Assembly: GCA_013698215.1 (NCBI GenBank) | Contig: JACCVJ010000527.1 | Location: forward strand, 1-5,242 | Direction of reading: 5' to 3' | DNA length: 5,242 nucleotides | Source: Tatlockia sp. | GTDB taxonomy: Bacteria > Cyanobacteriota > Cyanobacteriia > Cyanobacteriales > Chroococcidiopsidaceae | Part shown: positions 5,238 through 5,242 of the stretch, in pieces | Position numbering within the stretch: position 1 is the first letter of the stretch | Layout of the letters: every line of letters starts with the position of its first letter | Translations under genes and position numbers: made by a program | Notes under the pieces: generated by a model | Told to the model about the DNA's origin: nothing | The model's input: only the letters and a program-made list of their open reading frames with translations | The model's database searches: none

Positions 5238-5242
5238 TAGTA

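Overview
The window is chromosomal DNA from a cyanobacterium. The clearest marker is the palindrome GCGATCGC (HIP1), which I count 12 times in 5.2 kb, scattered through genes and spacers; well under one copy would be expected by chance at this moderately AT-rich composition. A 29-nt perfect intergenic palindrome (2740-2768) resembles the short interspersed repeats I recall from filamentous and Chroococcidiopsis-like cyanobacteria. The group is an inference; I cannot name a species.

Layout. Positions 16-678 (minus strand) hold a Uma2-family (DUF820) PD-(D/E)XK nuclease-like protein. A 130-bp spacer (679-808) follows, with a small inverted repeat and a candidate tRNA promoter. A complete tRNA-Ser(UGA) lies on the plus strand at 809-893. 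From 5242 down to 939 the minus strand carries five genes in one direction. In transcription order they are: a Tat-exported two-domain multicopper oxidase (its 5' end reaches the window edge), a helix-hairpin-helix lipoprotein, a small ferritin-like di-iron protein, an FTR1/EfeU-type iron permease, and a MOSC-domain protein. Spacers are 31, 8, 104 and 13 nt, so this is probably one operon, possibly modulated at the 104-nt spacer that holds the palindrome.

How the genes may work together. A multicopper oxidase beside an FTR1 permease is the bacterial counterpart of the yeast Fet3p-Ftr1p pair, in which Fe(II) is oxidised by a copper ferroxidase and passed to the permease. In this window the oxidase has all eight histidines of a trinuclear copper site plus a type 1 copper site with Leu at the axial position, as in Fet3p. 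The permease has two REGxE motifs, and the ferritin-like protein offers cytoplasmic iron handling or storage. The lipoprotein joins a ComEA-like HhH domain to a helical domain with clustered His and Glu. It sits where an EfeO-like periplasmic iron donor might be expected and is the least explained part. The MOSC protein is the odd member and may serve Fe-S or sulfur/molybdenum cofactor chemistry, or simply be co-transcribed. The iron role rests on gene families and order; no Fur box is visible, and the operon promoter lies outside the window.
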